Below the pieces are notes generated by a model. It did not search any database and was not told where the DNA came from. It worked only from the letters and a program-made list of their open reading frames with translations. A DNA stretch of 64,000 nt from Pseudevernia furfuracea (lineage: Eukaryota > Ascomycota > Lecanoromycetes > Lecanorales > Parmeliaceae), in the NCBI GenBank assembly GCA_022315425.1, contig JAIUPT010000030.1, positions 558,001 through 622,000 of the forward strand. The letters run 5' to 3'. The position numbers and the translations under genes are program-made. Shown here one piece after another: positions 1-10,987 of the stretch (positions are counted from its first letter, which is position 1; each line of letters starts with the position of its first letter).

Positions 1-952
1 TTGTACAAGGTTGATGTGGTGATAATATTTTGGAACCAGCGGGTCGTTGGACGATGAGACGTTTTCGGATCCTGTTTCGAGAAAGAGAAAGCTGTTGTGG
101 AACTGATGCGCGATCAATGTGGCGTTTTTTTCCCGGACGGAAGTGAATAAGGTAGGTTTGCGGTGCGATGGTAGATTAATAGGTCTTACACGTCCAAAGT
201 TCTCCATAAGAAGTAATGGCTTGAAGGACATGGATCCGAAAGCCTTGATATGATAGGGAATATGGGCAGATTACACATGTCCGGACCCAGCCACCTCCTC
301 GGACTGACCCAAGCACATTGGCTAGGAACGGACGAACGACGATGCTGTTTTCGACTCGATGACGCTACGCTGACGTGAAAAGAGTTTATGTACATAGACT
401 CCCAACACGTCAAGACCACCTATCCTGTGATGAGGCACCTCGGCGACTCCTTGCGCCGTTGGGAGCGTTATAGAACGTACCCCACCCACGTCGATCGTTC
501 TCAAGGAAGCCTGGCGTACCTAGCTACGCCTTTCCTCATCTTATTCGAACAAATGTTCTCAACTGCTATCTCTCTGCTTATCTGATGGGGTCCAGTTCTC
601 TGCTCAACTCCGATTCGACGGAATTGAAGAAGGCTGCCGACAGGATTAGACGTGGTGCCCTGTTGCCTCATCTGGCGCAAACACACCAGCCATTTTGCTC
701 CACTCTTATCACCTAGCGACTTGGCCGGCGCTCGAAATAGAGGTTAGGTGATGAATTTTGAGAAGCTTGTAAACTCCTTATCGACTACTGCCAGATTTCA
801 GACTTGGTATATAGAGCAGACGGTATATTCGAGCTTCTGGGCCTTGAATCTATATAAAGATACGCTCGGCTCTTCTCATTGGCTAGATCATCTCCTGAAA
901 GCCTCTTGACCGGCAAGCCAATTCAACTTTCATTCTTCGTACACGCTTCAAG
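1..952. other. Left-edge region without a supported gene
   Basis: Only short overlapping frames of fewer than 80 codons occur on both strands, none with a recognisable domain, signal peptide or codon pattern. The last 150 bases hold a TATA-like stretch near 850 (TATATAAAG), about 100 bases before the start codon of the secreted-protein gene, which fits a promoter. The far left may belong to a gene continuing outside the window. Confidence 0.4.
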
Positions 953-3684
953 ATGAGACTTTCCAAGGGCATTTTGCTATTTGCATATAGGTCGTTGATC
1001 TGCTTCTCGGAGACTCTGGCGGCCACTGTGCCTCTGATCACCAGGCATGACCAAAATGAGACACATAATGGAAATGAGACCGATATGCTTCAAGGTCCTA
1101 AGTCGCCCAGAACCGGGCTTGGTTCAGACCCAGTCAACACTAGCCACGGTTTGCCTCATGACGGCCAGTTCTTTGAGGCGACTCCCGAAAATATTGAGGC
1201 CTCCAATTTTGGTGCCGCATACGCCGACTGGATTGTGGGAGTCGACAAAAACTCGACTGCTTGGCAAGACAGATTGTCAGAGCCGGACTTTTTTGCAAAG
1301 ACGGTTCTCGAATGGCCTGACGACGTCAATTGTGGCGTCGCCTATAACGGCTGTGATGGAAAGCCCTTGTGTGACGATATCAGCGAGAGGATTGAGAACA
1401 GGACGAGAGCTCGGCAGATTTGCTACACATTTGATTCGTTCCATCACGTGAGCTTGATCAGTGCTCAGATACACGCACGTTTCCCTGCTCTCTTCGAAGT
1501 TTTGGTGAAGCTGACAGTACAGGTAGGAACAAAGTAAAGCAGCCCAAGCCGCAGGCGATGCCAAGTGTAGGGCGCTTGCCTCAACCTTTTTTTGGCAATT
1601 CGATCCGGCCGTTCAGAAACAGTGCGAAGGTTTTGCTAACCTGGCCAAAGCTGGGATCACAGCAGTCATGTACGGTGCCATGGCCGCTGCGCCGCTAATG
1701 GCGCCGGAAGTCATGACAGCCATGGCGACGGGTGAGGAGGTTGCAATTTCTGTGGAGGCTGGAGTCGGGGAGGGTGCTTCACTTGTTGAGAATGGAGCTG
1801 CCGAGGTCGGGGTAGAAGTCGGGGAGGGTTCGACGGGAAGCGTCGGGGGTGAAGCTGGTGAGGGTGAAAGTGCCACAGAAATGGATGGTGGTAATAGTCC
1901 AGGAGTTGGAAGCGGAGGTGGAGAAGGCACACCTGGGTCACCAATCAACGAAGGTGGAAATGAAGGTGGAGAAGGCACACCCGGATCGCCAACCAATGAA
2001 GGTGGGAGTGAAGATGGAGAAGGCACACCTGGGTCACCAACTAACGAAGGTGAAAGTGGAGGTGGAGAAGGCACACCTGGGTCTACAGGAGACGGCACGA
2101 ATGAAGACCCTCGATCCACAGCAAAGGGCGGGAAGGAAGTGCCTGGACCCAAAATGCCGTGGACTACAAAACCCTCTTACGATGCGAATGGCCATGCCAC
2201 AACAAGAGGCTGGCATAGAGTAGCGACGGGGAAAACTTCAGTCATGGCTAACATGCTAGTAGCATTGCCGGTCACGGTAAGCTAATACTCTCTTACGTAG
2301 GCTAGAAGGTTGCGTTGCTCACCTTCATAGCTTGCGGGGCCGGCTTTGGAGGAAGCCATCTGTTCACAATTCCCAAATGCCAGTCCAGAGGATCGAGAGA
2401 AATGGACGCAAGTAATGTCCGACAAAATTCTTGGTGCCGCAGAGGAATACCGACTGAACATCGATACCTTATTGAAAGAAATGAATCAAGGCAACGGATT
2501 TGGGGACGACGGTAAGACATGGAAGCCTGTAAAGCTCCCAGAGCCAGAGCAATGCTAAATATCTCCTTCAGGCGCATTCATCGAACCTTTCACAAGTATA
2601 TTAGCGGAAACAATTTACAGAGGAGAATACGTGGGATTAACCGAGTACGAGCGCGATTTCTTCATAGAGGAAACATCGAAGCTTGAGATGTGAGCAGCTA
2701 ATCACACTGCTTCTTGGCATCACGACTGACTTCTAGTGAAAACAGGGCCATGACAGCTCACTTCATAAATGCGGCGATCTCAGTCTCACTGAAGAGCTCA
2801 ATGTGCTACTTACATTGTACGACCAATATTGACGGATTGGAGGGCCAAAGAGGATTCACCATTCAACCCGAACCTGGGACACTTTGCCAAGCTCAATGCT
2901 GGCAAAATTGGGGCCAAACCAAACAGCTGAAGATGTTCGGTTTAGACGATCTGATGAACGATGAGAATCACTGGGGTACTAATGCCGAAGAATTTCTAAC
3001 CCACTCCTACAACCATTGGCAATGGTCGCGATTCCGTCCGGACATCATGTTTCCAACTGTCGACCAACTTCGAGAAGGGAAATCGTCCAATTCTACTTCA
3101 GGTGCCTCTGTGCCTGTTTGCTATTCTCCTCAGCCTATCCAAAGCTACAACGAGGAGCACAACCGAGACAAAGCGCTTCCATGCATCTGTGGCGATGAGA
3201 TGGGTAATGAGACCACGAGCTTTTTCCGTGAGACCAACTTCCAGGATTGGGTCGCTATTGAAGGTGGCAAAGCGCTGGCCGAAGCGTGCCAAACCAGCTT
3301 TCAAGTTGACAAGACTCGGCCTGTCGAGGCTTATCTGGCCTTCTGTCACCTTGGCTGGCACTTCCCGGTTGAAAGTGACAAAGACTCGTTGAATAGTTCG
3401 AATGAAGGGAAGCACCGCTTCGGCATGGGCGCGGACGTCATGTGCGAACAGGCGGAACAGGAAGTGCAAGACATCATCAGGAGAGGAGGTAGCATGACAG
3501 ATGTCAACTGCTATTTGTGCTGGCTAAGCAAAATTGGAAAGACTATTAAGGACAATCAGAGAAGCTATGTTCACCATGGCACTTTGGACCATCGAAACAA
3601 GTATAATTTCAAAAAGGTATGTGAAGAACAGATGGGGAGGAAGAAGGTTTGTAAGCTAGTAACCTGATCACTTAGGCGAGTTAG
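953..3684 (+). CDS. Unrecognised secreted repeat protein (six exons)
   Basis: The product is a predicted secreted protein of about 820 residues and unknown function. The N-terminus has a signal-peptide-like segment (hydrophobic residues about 5-25, then the dibasic-like LITRHDQ). Cysteine motifs follow (NCGVAYNGCDGKPLCDDI), then a FFWQFDP segment. Exon 2 carries Gly/Glu/Pro-rich tandem repeats around GGEGTPGSPTNEGG (four copies, about 1912-2080). A Cys-rich C-terminal region is encoded mainly by 2737-3616. Introns 2-5 are well supported and keep frame: 2277-2330, 2512-2571, 2690-2736 and 3617-3675; the last exon adds only Ala-Ser before the stop. The first intron lies within about 1523-1570, but its exact ends are uncertain (1523-1565 is in frame). 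A role at the cell surface or outside the cell is inferred only from the signal peptide and cysteines. I do not recognise the family with certainty. Confidence 0.72.
1912..2085 (+). repeat. In-frame tandem repeats in the secreted protein
   Basis: About four imperfect copies of a roughly 45-48-nt unit encode GGEGTPGSP followed by an Asn/Glu/Gly linker. The unit starts with GGTGGAGAAGGCACACC. The period is a multiple of three, so copy-number change would keep frame. The antisense proline-rich frame across this region is a shadow. Confidence 0.85.
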
Positions 3685-5361
3685 GGTGTAACATTGAGTG
3701 GTAGTATCTTGGTTGAAGGCTCGTTGAAAGAGTTTTGCAAGTTCTCTCTTTCGAGGCGAAGGAAGATTCAAAGACACTGCCGATCTCAGTATTCCTCATA
3801 GATCAGGTCAGGAATGAGATACAACCCATCGAGCTAAAGTATAACGAGCGCATACATTCAAGGCCTTCAGACGCAGTTCTAAATAGTGTTAGTTATGAGG
3901 ATATCGTAATTGTGGTGGTTGTATATCAAAAGTAGGTACGGAGAGTGGCACATAAAGTCCCGCACATGCGCTAGCGATAGCCCTAGCCCTAATATCGGAA
4001 AGCGGCCCCAAATTTATATGTAGGGCGTTATCCGAGGTCCAAGCGTAAAGTCTTGGCGGGTGCGGAACTTTACGTGCCAACCTCCACAGAAATCCCTCGG
4101 CTAACTTTCCCCCATAGCGGGAATTATTGTCACCGAGTCTCGGAGTGGCGCAGTTGCCCCTGACGAACGGGACCTGCCGTTTTGTTTACAACGGGCCGGT
4201 CAACGGCTTTGTAGGTATTATGGATTTTGGATTTTGGCTGCTATTTAAATAATACAGTACCTAGGTACTACAAGTAGAACATACCGTCTTGCATCATCTT
4301 ACTGCCCGTCCGTGTTGTCCGTGTTTGCCCAAACTTGTAGCTATCGAGCTCCAAATGATTGCGCCAATGTTCCTTGATCGTCCATGTACTCCGTATTTAT
4401 TTACATGTAATCATGTACAGCACTCTCGCGAACGCGCAGACCCGTCACACCCACCGCTTCCTTCTACAATCTACCTACATAGCAAGTGCGATTACCTAAT
4501 TTGCGAGATGCACTGCCAGCTCACACCCAAAGCTAGCATGTTGCGGAGGACTCAAGTATGTACCTAACGAGGCCATTCGAGCCGCCAATACTGCTGTCAA
4601 GCTTCCTATTTGCTGGACTAAGTGGATCTGCTGCAGCTTCATCACAGAATATGCTGTCTGCTATTGGTCTGTTCCCCGCTATATTCAATCCTTGATAGCT
4701 GCACGTATGAGGTCAACTTGTGATCGATCACGTACGGTAGGTACCTAGGTAGCAATGGCCAAGTCCGCGTAGGGTGCTGTGGCAAGGCGAGCGCTACCGC
4801 GTAATCAAAACAACCAGGAGTCTTTGTAAAGATGTCTGTGCTCCCCCCAAATTGAAAATTGCGTAAATCTTGACGACGAGGATTTGCTCCTCATTAATAA
4901 CGGTTATATGAAAAGTTTCAAGTACAAAAATTTCCATGATTCCATCATCTTGCTTTATCTTGCAGGGTCTGCGGTAGCGTGCCGGGCGGCAGCATACCCT
5001 CGTACCCCGGAGCCCGACCTGTCAAAGAAATTTCTCGCCAACACGCAGTAAACAAAGTAAGACCATCAACTATACCAACCACCACAGCGCACTTGGACCA
5101 TTTTATAACTGCTCTGCTTACCTATAGCCTCATCATCCAACTCCTCCCGACTATATGTGCCTCCCTAACCTCGGTTACAAAAGTACGACTAGAACCGCAG
5201 CAAACAACCTGCGGTAACATGAAGCACTCACCCGAAATATCATCCCTGCGGTACCGACGTCTGGAGGAGCCACTGCAAACGCAAACATCTTAATAAAGCC
5301 ATTGTGGACTCTTTTGTTGTCGTCAGCCCAGTGATCGAAGCCACGGTGATACAAGTCCACC
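3685..5361. other. 1.7-kb spacer between two plus-strand genes
   Basis: No coding region is supported here. The spacer has an AT-rich patch near 4200-4260, a perfect 14-bp palindrome at 4256-4269 (AGTACCTAGGTACT) and a related overlapping palindromic stretch at 4738-4751. A 104-codon frame at 4979-5293 has no recognisable features and probably lies in the 5' leader of the next gene. Confidence 0.4.
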
Positions 5362-7149
5362 ATGAACGCTCCTCCACCTCCGCCTCATGGGCACAGTGCT
5401 GGCAATCGAAACGGTCTTCCAGAGGGCAACTATGATATTTTTATAATACCACCACATTCGTCAGGCGGTGGCTTTGTATACCTACCATCTCTGCAACCAC
5501 ACCTAAATAGCTTCCTGGCTGGCGTGGCCTGCACTCTGCTTGGTGTTACCTTTTGGATCATTGTCTTACCAGTGTTCAAAGAATGGTTCTCAACGATAGT
5601 GGCCGGTGGTGGCATGTCCGTCATGATACTCTTGCTAGCAGTGGGAGTTGCTGGCTGGGCTTGGGGGAAGACTCAGATACAAGCAGGAGGTTCAGGACAA
5701 GGAGGTACTGGTGGGGCCTCAAAGGCGCATATGCCTGGACACTCAGCTGGTGGGCCCACTCCTGGTCCTACTCCTGGTCCTACTCCTGGTCCTACTCCTG
5801 GTCCTACTCCTGGATTCGCTCCAGGTCCAACTCCAGGGTTCACCCCAGGTGCCGGGTTCACTTCAGGTACAAATCCTGGCTTCACCCCAGGTTACACACC
5901 CCCTCCAGAACCACGGCCACCACCCAAACCTACGTGGCAACGAGCCAATCCTCAACCTGCTAATGGAACGGCAAAAGGAGAGTGGGAGAAGAAAAGGGAG
6001 GAGACGAGGAAAAAGATGGAGGAGACGAGGAAACAGGAAGAGGAGCGCAAGAAAGCCGAAGAGTTGCGAAAAAAGAGGGAAGAGGATGAGAAGGAGCGCG
6101 TCAAACAGAGGGAAAAAGACGCGCACGAGAGGGAGGTGCGAGAGGCACGAGAGAAGAGAGAAAAGGAACGAGCACAGGAGAGAGCAAAGGAGAGAGTTCA
6201 GGAGAGAGCACAGGAGAGAGCACAGGAGAGAGCACAGGAGAGAGCACAACAGAGTACACAAGATCGAGCACGACCGGCATCTCCCACTAAAGGACACCGA
6301 CATCCAACCGCAAAGACCGCAACTGACGATGATGCCTATTCGTACAGGCCTTACGACGAGCCGAAACGATCCACCAAGACAGGTACCGCTTCGTCGATAT
6401 ATTCCGAGTCTTCATACGCACCCTCACAATCGACTAGTCGGACAACACCACCACCTTCTCATCGAGGCCCATATCGCAGCAAAGATCCTGATAAGATTGT
6501 TCTCAAGGCAGTCTATTCATTCAACAACACATTCCCCAAAGTTTCGATATCCAAATTGGTCTCTGGAGTGGGCGCCGTAACAGATGGTCTCATTCTTCGA
6601 ATTACCACCGAAGGTCTCTTTATCGACGACGACGTGAGAGGTGTTCCCCAGCGGGAATGGGATGTCAAGGCATGGACTTTGAAGTTGGTCGAGGTATGGT
6701 GTCCCCACCTACACGCATTGGGAGCATCTTCTGGCTCCAACCCTGCATCGCGCAATGCTCCCACAGGTTATTCTGGCTTGTTCGGCAAGAAGTGGGCTTC
6801 CAAAGCTCCTACTGCTGAAGAGTCTGACTCATTTCTTGAAGCGTCTTCGCTTGCTTGCAAACCTTCCATGTCTGGATCTTCAGGTGCTTCTTTGTCATCG
6901 ATACGAACAAAATCTGACAGCAGTGTACAATCACAGAGCGGCGAATTCAAAGGACTGCACGTCCTCAGAGCGAGTATAAGAGATCAGGAAGGCAAAAGAT
7001 ATGTATTCGTCTTGCAAGAAGAAGAAGGTTGGAAGGTCGCAGTTGGGCTGCAACGACTTAGGAGAGGAACGCAAGTAAGAGCACTCGGAGTGAGTGGCAT
7101 GGCTGTCAATGAGACAAAAGCAATCTTGGAAAATATGGGATGGACTTGA
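5362..7149 (+). CDS. Membrane protein with PT repeats, coiled coil and conserved C-terminal domain
   Basis: This is a 595-residue single-exon protein of unknown function. The start ATG sits in a good context (CCACCATGA). Two hydrophobic segments at about residues 50-75 and 82-102 are likely membrane spans. A TPGP repeat (about residues 130-150) follows, then a very long Glu/Arg/Lys-rich stretch (about 205-315) with heptad character and RAQE tetrapeptide repeats, typical of an extended coiled coil or single alpha helix. The C-terminal part (about 375-595) is ordinary globular sequence (FNNTFPKVSISKLVSGVGAV and ITTEGLFIDDD segments), split by a Ser-rich insert. It could be a beta-rich, PH-like interaction domain, but that is only a guess from pattern. 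Tethering something to a membrane is an inference from the architecture. Confidence 0.8.
   Translation: MNAPPPPPHGHSAGNRNGLPEGNYDIFIIPPHSSGGGFVYLPSLQPHLNSFLAGVACTLLGVTFWIIVLPVFKEWFSTIVAGGGMSVMILLLAVGVAGWAWGKTQIQAGGSGQGGTGGASKAHMPGHSAGGPTPGPTPGPTPGPTPGPTPGFAPGPTPGFTPGAGFTSGTNPGFTPGYTPPPEPRPPPKPTWQRANPQPANGTAKGEWEKKREETRKKMEETRKQEEERKKAEELRKKREEDEKERVKQREKDAHEREVREAREKREKERAQERAKERVQERAQERAQERAQERAQQSTQDRARPASPTKGHRHPTAKTATDDDAYSYRPYDEPKRSTKTGTASSIYSESSYAPSQSTSRTTPPPSHRGPYRSKDPDKIVLKAVYSFNNTFPKVSISKLVSGVGAVTDGLILRITTEGLFIDDDVRGVPQREWDVKAWTLKLVEVWCPHLHALGASSGSNPASRNAPTGYSGLFGKKWASKAPTAEESDSFLEASSLACKPSMSGSSGASLSSIRTKSDSSVQSQSGEFKGLHVLRASIRDQEGKRYVFVLQEEEGWKVAVGLQRLRRGTQVRALGVSGMAVNETKAILENMGWT
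5757..5811 (+). repeat. 12-nt coding minisatellite (TPGP)n
   Basis: About four to five tandem copies of a CCTACTCCTGGT-type 12-mer encode Pro-Thr-Pro-Gly. Degenerate PTPG-like units continue to about 5895. Confidence 0.9.
6169..6250 (+). repeat. 12-nt coding minisatellite (RAQE)n
   Basis: Tandem 12-mers of the form GAGAGAGCACAG encode Glu-Arg-Ala-Gln within the long charged helix. The copies at about 6203-6250 are almost identical, suggesting recent slippage or unequal exchange. Confidence 0.9.
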
Positions 7150-7888
7150 AGAGGACCTGTTGTTGACCCAGAAACAACAAAAGGTTCGCTTGGAATGCAA
7201 GCCAGGCGGCTACCACGAGACACCCTCGCTATCTGCACGTGGCACTCTACACGTGCCACATCTTCACTTTCCCATAAAGGGAGAGTATCCGGAGGCACAC
7301 GTCAGGTTTGAACGGGTATATACCCAATTTTTTACTTTCTTCATCACAGCATCAGCATAGCATGAGCGATGGAGTTCACATTCGACTGAAGGCATTTCTG
7401 TTCAATTCTCATACCCCTCACATCTGGCCAAGTATGTTTGATGTACATATAAGTTTGTCTGGTGGATGAAAGCCAATCGTTCGAGATTTGGACAACCAAA
7501 GCTGGAAACATATACCAATACATATATCTGGAAAACAGGTCCCTGTTGTCCTAACTCAAAGTCTCTTTCCAATTTTGCTACCAGAATGACCAGAATGAAC
7601 CCCGATCAATAGAATGTGTCGCACCTGTATGGTCTCGTATGGTGTTGTTTCTTCCCTGTGGTTTTGCTTTCGGTAGTCAGTGACGACGCCAAGACTTATT
7701 TCAGCCCTACGATGATTTCGTTTTCCAGCCTCCAGCCTCCCGAGCCTCCTTCGTCGCCCAGTCTCTTCCTGCCACCTCACCAGCGCGCCAGCCTCCGCCG
7801 ACCGCAAACATGTATCTACTCCTTGCTACCAGCTCCGGCAGGATATCATTCAAACTATATCCTACATTCCAACAGCTCTACGGCAGAC
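7150..7888. other. Spacer and 5' leader of the DUF3433 gene
   Basis: This is the terminator side of the preceding gene plus the leader of the next one. The frame of the DUF3433 protein is open upstream to 7616 but that part reads like untranslated sequence, so I place it in the leader. Nothing else is recognised. Confidence 0.45.
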
Positions 7889-10363
7889 ATGAATTTGGGT
7901 GATTCGAAACTCCGCTACGTGAACACCAGCACTCCTCAACTAGTACACGTAAACTCAAAACAATCCATCACAGCATCTGATGACTACTATTCGCTCACCT
8001 CGGACGGATCGAGCAATGATGACCGACACATCGTCCAGCGATTCCTGACACCACCATTGCGTATGCGATCGCCTGATCCAAGTCGAGACGCCCTACAATC
8101 CGAAGCAACCATTCCCACCATTCGGCCGGTAAAGCACAAGGACCCTGGTGACGATGAGAAACCAGAGGTACCGATCAGGAATGAACAACATAAGATTCCA
8201 AGAAAGCCTGTATCTTCATCCTCATCAGAGGGTACAATCGTCCGAAGACCAGTTAGCGAAGTTGTTAGCCCACCAACCCCTGGAGTCGACGACACACCAT
8301 ATATCCAATTCGCAATCGACCAATTGACTCGGAACGAGGAAGTGGCAGGCCCGCAACAACCTGGCAGTTCAGCAACATATCCTGTTGAAAGAATCATACC
8401 CGATGAGGGTTTGGGATACTATGGTCCTCGACAGGAAAGGCAGCCTCTTCGCCCACGAGACAGGCAGAAAGAATCGCCTCGTAAGTTGTGGTCGATCTAT
8501 CCTCAACCCACAAGAGTCCTCTCTAAAAGCACCACAGCAACAGAGAACATACTACAATCTACACAACCTACGACTGAGAATTTCAGACACCCCAAGCTCA
8601 ATTTCGTTCCCCACTCTCTACGATTCATATACCTCTGTGCCCTCATTTTCTGTTGCCTCCTCATGATCGCGGGCCTTCTGTTCTGTGCGATCTATCCATA
8701 CAGTCACCTCGGCCTATGGCAATACGACGGCACCGGCACAAGCCGTTATTTCGTCTTCGAATACCTGCCTACGCTTCTTGCGAGCTTCATCATCATCTGG
8801 CTTCTAATCATTCAACGTGCGATACATCGAGTTGCCCCATTCATTATACTATCATCTGGACGGAACATCGAGAATTCTGGAGTTCTGCACGATATGACAA
8901 TTTTTCCTGCTAATTATCTGATACCCAATTTGTCTTTTTTCAGGCACCGAGAGCCTTTGCTAGGCCTCTGCTCTATAATCTTTTGGCTTGAGCTTTTTAC
9001 AGTACCATTGCAGAGCTGCTTATTTCAAACGCGATACTACGACTCAGGGAACATTTGGAAATGGACAGCTGTGCAGCCGATCGCCTGGACATTGTTTGTG
9101 CTATACCTGCTACTGCTCGTCGCACTTCCACTTCTACTGCTCCGAGTCGTACCTCGCCAAACCGGACTCAAGTGGGATCCGGTCTCCATAGCAGACATCC
9201 TGCCACTATTCCATCGATCGAACGTCCTCCAGGACTTTGCGCGATCGGAAATGCATACTTCTTCTATTCGCCAACACAAAGCGAAGCATCTCAGGCTAGG
9301 CTACTGGAATACATCGAAGCGGGCAAGCGAAGCATTCTACGGCATCGGAGAGGAGAACGCACCTGTCCCACGATTCTCACTAGAACAAGGCAAGATCGCA
9401 CCCAACACAAATTATGATCTGGAAGCCCAGGAGCCCACGAAGGCCTCCACATTCGACACTCTGAACGACGTCCATGATCCAGCTTTAAGATATAGATGGA
9501 CACCTTGGTTCCTCAGAGACGGCATGGTGGTCGCCTGGATCGTTATCGCCATCGTCTTGATGATCGCCTTCATCGTGGTCAGCTTTGTCGACCAAGCTGT
9601 GGAACGGGGCTTTCTGCCTCTCCTCCCCGCTCCAACGACGACTGACGGCTTTTCTCCGGCCGACTTCCTCTACAGCTTCATACCTTGCTTAATCGGCATG
9701 CTCCTCTTTCTCCTCTGGCAGCCTATCGACCTCTACTTCCGCGCGCTCCAACCTTTCGCTTCCCTCGCCCATCGCGACGGTGCGTCAGCTGAGCAGTCCC
9801 TCCTCCTTGACTACACCGCATGCCTACCAATCGAAGTCACCATCAAAGCCCTCATCAATCGTCACTACAAAGTCGCCTACATATCATTCATCAGCCTGCT
9901 CTCCCTCACCCTGCCCATCCTAGCAGGCGGAATATTTACTGCCCAATTCGTCGTCAAATCCCAAGACATCCGAATCATAGCCAGTATGCCAGGCTACTAC
10001 GCTCTCGTTCTCTTCGTCGCCATCTACGCTGTCTCATTCACCATCATCTGGCCCACCCGCAAACGCCGGTTGCCGCACGATATCAGCACGCTAGGACAGC
10101 TAGTCAGCTTCGTCTATCAGAGCCCGCTCCTCACGGAGAGGGCTTTTGCGGAGCCGAAGAGCAAGATTGATCTAGTGACCAAGTTGCTAGGGACGCCAGC
10201 TGGGGAGAAGGAGATTCCGAGGTATGCGTTCAAAGTGTACGTGGGTCGAGATGCGAAAGAGCACCTAGGTATTGAAAGACTGGAGAAGTTCACGAGGTTT
10301 ACAACAAAGGGCAGGATAGATCATTTGATGACCGGGAGTCCAAGACGTGGTGACTTGGCTTGA
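7889..10363 (+). CDS. DUF3433 family multi-pass membrane protein
   Basis: The product is about 824 residues from the chosen ATG (MNLGDSKLRY). An in-frame ATG-less extension to 7616 exists but lacks protein-like features. A disordered cytosolic N-terminus of about 240 residues precedes a first span (about 245-268). Then comes the DUF3433-like stretch YFVFEYLPTLLASF with a second span (about 285-310) and the RVAPFIILSSG motif. More spans lie near 355-375, 400-422, 545-567, 592-610, 660-685 and 702-720. The two-half layout with a central cytosolic loop matches the DUF3433 repeat architecture of filamentous fungi. No biochemical role is established for the family; it is thought to act in the plasma or internal membranes. 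The gene converges on palI. Confidence 0.85.
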   Translation: MNLGDSKLRYVNTSTPQLVHVNSKQSITASDDYYSLTSDGSSNDDRHIVQRFLTPPLRMRSPDPSRDALQSEATIPTIRPVKHKDPGDDEKPEVPIRNEQHKIPRKPVSSSSSEGTIVRRPVSEVVSPPTPGVDDTPYIQFAIDQLTRNEEVAGPQQPGSSATYPVERIIPDEGLGYYGPRQERQPLRPRDRQKESPRKLWSIYPQPTRVLSKSTTATENILQSTQPTTENFRHPKLNFVPHSLRFIYLCALIFCCLLMIAGLLFCAIYPYSHLGLWQYDGTGTSRYFVFEYLPTLLASFIIIWLLIIQRAIHRVAPFIILSSGRNIENSGVLHDMTIFPANYLIPNLSFFRHREPLLGLCSIIFWLELFTVPLQSCLFQTRYYDSGNIWKWTAVQPIAWTLFVLYLLLLVALPLLLLRVVPRQTGLKWDPVSIADILPLFHRSNVLQDFARSEMHTSSIRQHKAKHLRLGYWNTSKRASEAFYGIGEENAPVPRFSLEQGKIAPNTNYDLEAQEPTKASTFDTLNDVHDPALRYRWTPWFLRDGMVVAWIVIAIVLMIAFIVVSFVDQAVERGFLPLLPAPTTTDGFSPADFLYSFIPCLIGMLLFLLWQPIDLYFRALQPFASLAHRDGASAEQSLLLDYTACLPIEVTIKALINRHYKVAYISFISLLSLTLPILAGGIFTAQFVVKSQDIRIIASMPGYYALVLFVAIYAVSFTIIWPTRKRRLPHDISTLGQLVSFVYQSPLLTERAFAEPKSKIDLVTKLLGTPAGEKEIPRYAFKVYVGRDAKEHLGIERLEKFTRFTTKGRIDHLMTGSPRRGDLA

Positions 10364-10987
10364 CGTTTTCGAGAACCAAAGGGGGTAGTCTTGGGTTGAT
10401 GCCTTGTTTTCACGACTTTATCCGCAACGATTATAGACGGCTTATGTTTCACGACACTTACTCGGCTGGATGGCCGAGATTAATCAATGATACAGACAGA
10501 CAGACAGTTAGTTACATAGACAGCTACGGTCCATATCAGATAATTTTACCCCAACGGAATTCCCTCGAGTGTGCCCCCGATTATTGTAATGTGAAAACAC
10601 CACAAAAGACCTAACTAACAGAAGTGGAAGGTGAACCGGTTCATCAACTATTCCCTGCCCCCACTCTCACAATGATGTCCTCAACATCTCGAGGCAAAAA
10701 TGCGAGCCTCTTCTCTTTCCAGACTATATACACTATCCCGTTTTTGAAAAGAAAAATGAACAACATGGTGATGCAAACCCAGTAAAAATTCCCGTGAGCG
10801 GAAAATGATGCGCCCGATAACCGTACTCTGAGCCTCTTCTCTATACATGGACAGGGTTACCCCTGCATGAAAAGCCTCAAATCGGCCTGGAAAACTATGA
10901 AGAACAAAAAAAAACCATCGTGATATTTAATCACTCAAAGCGACGACGGAAGTATAAATGCCAAAACGAGGCGATACGGCGTTATTT
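10364..10987. other. Convergent spacer between the DUF3433 gene and palI
   Basis: These 624 bases separate two 3' ends. An A-rich stretch near 10905-10915 could serve 3'-end formation. Otherwise nothing is seen. Confidence 0.4.

Noticed and set aside
1613..2152. Minus-strand 179-codon Pro/Ser-rich frame
   Set aside because: It is the antisense shadow of the Gly/Glu/Thr repeat region of the secreted-protein gene; its composition merely mirrors the repeat.
3980..3995. CCCTAGCCCTAA resembling a telomeric repeat
   Set aside because: Only about one and a half units in a unique spacer; not a telomere tract.
4979..5293. Plus-strand 104-codon frame as a small gene
   Set aside because: No domain or signal peptide, and it lies in what is best read as the 5' leader of the gene at 5362.
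5757..5811. Regular repeats considered as a CRISPR-like array
   Set aside because: The units are contiguous 12-mers without spacers and are plainly coding; the host is a eukaryote.
5863..6303. Minus-strand Cys/Leu-rich frame resembling a secreted protein
   Set aside because: It is generated by reading the RAQE/EEER-coding repeats on the opposite strand.
7616..7888. Upstream extension of the DUF3433 protein
   Set aside because: The extension begins without an ATG and reads like untranslated sequence; the ATG at 7889 gives a better N-terminus.
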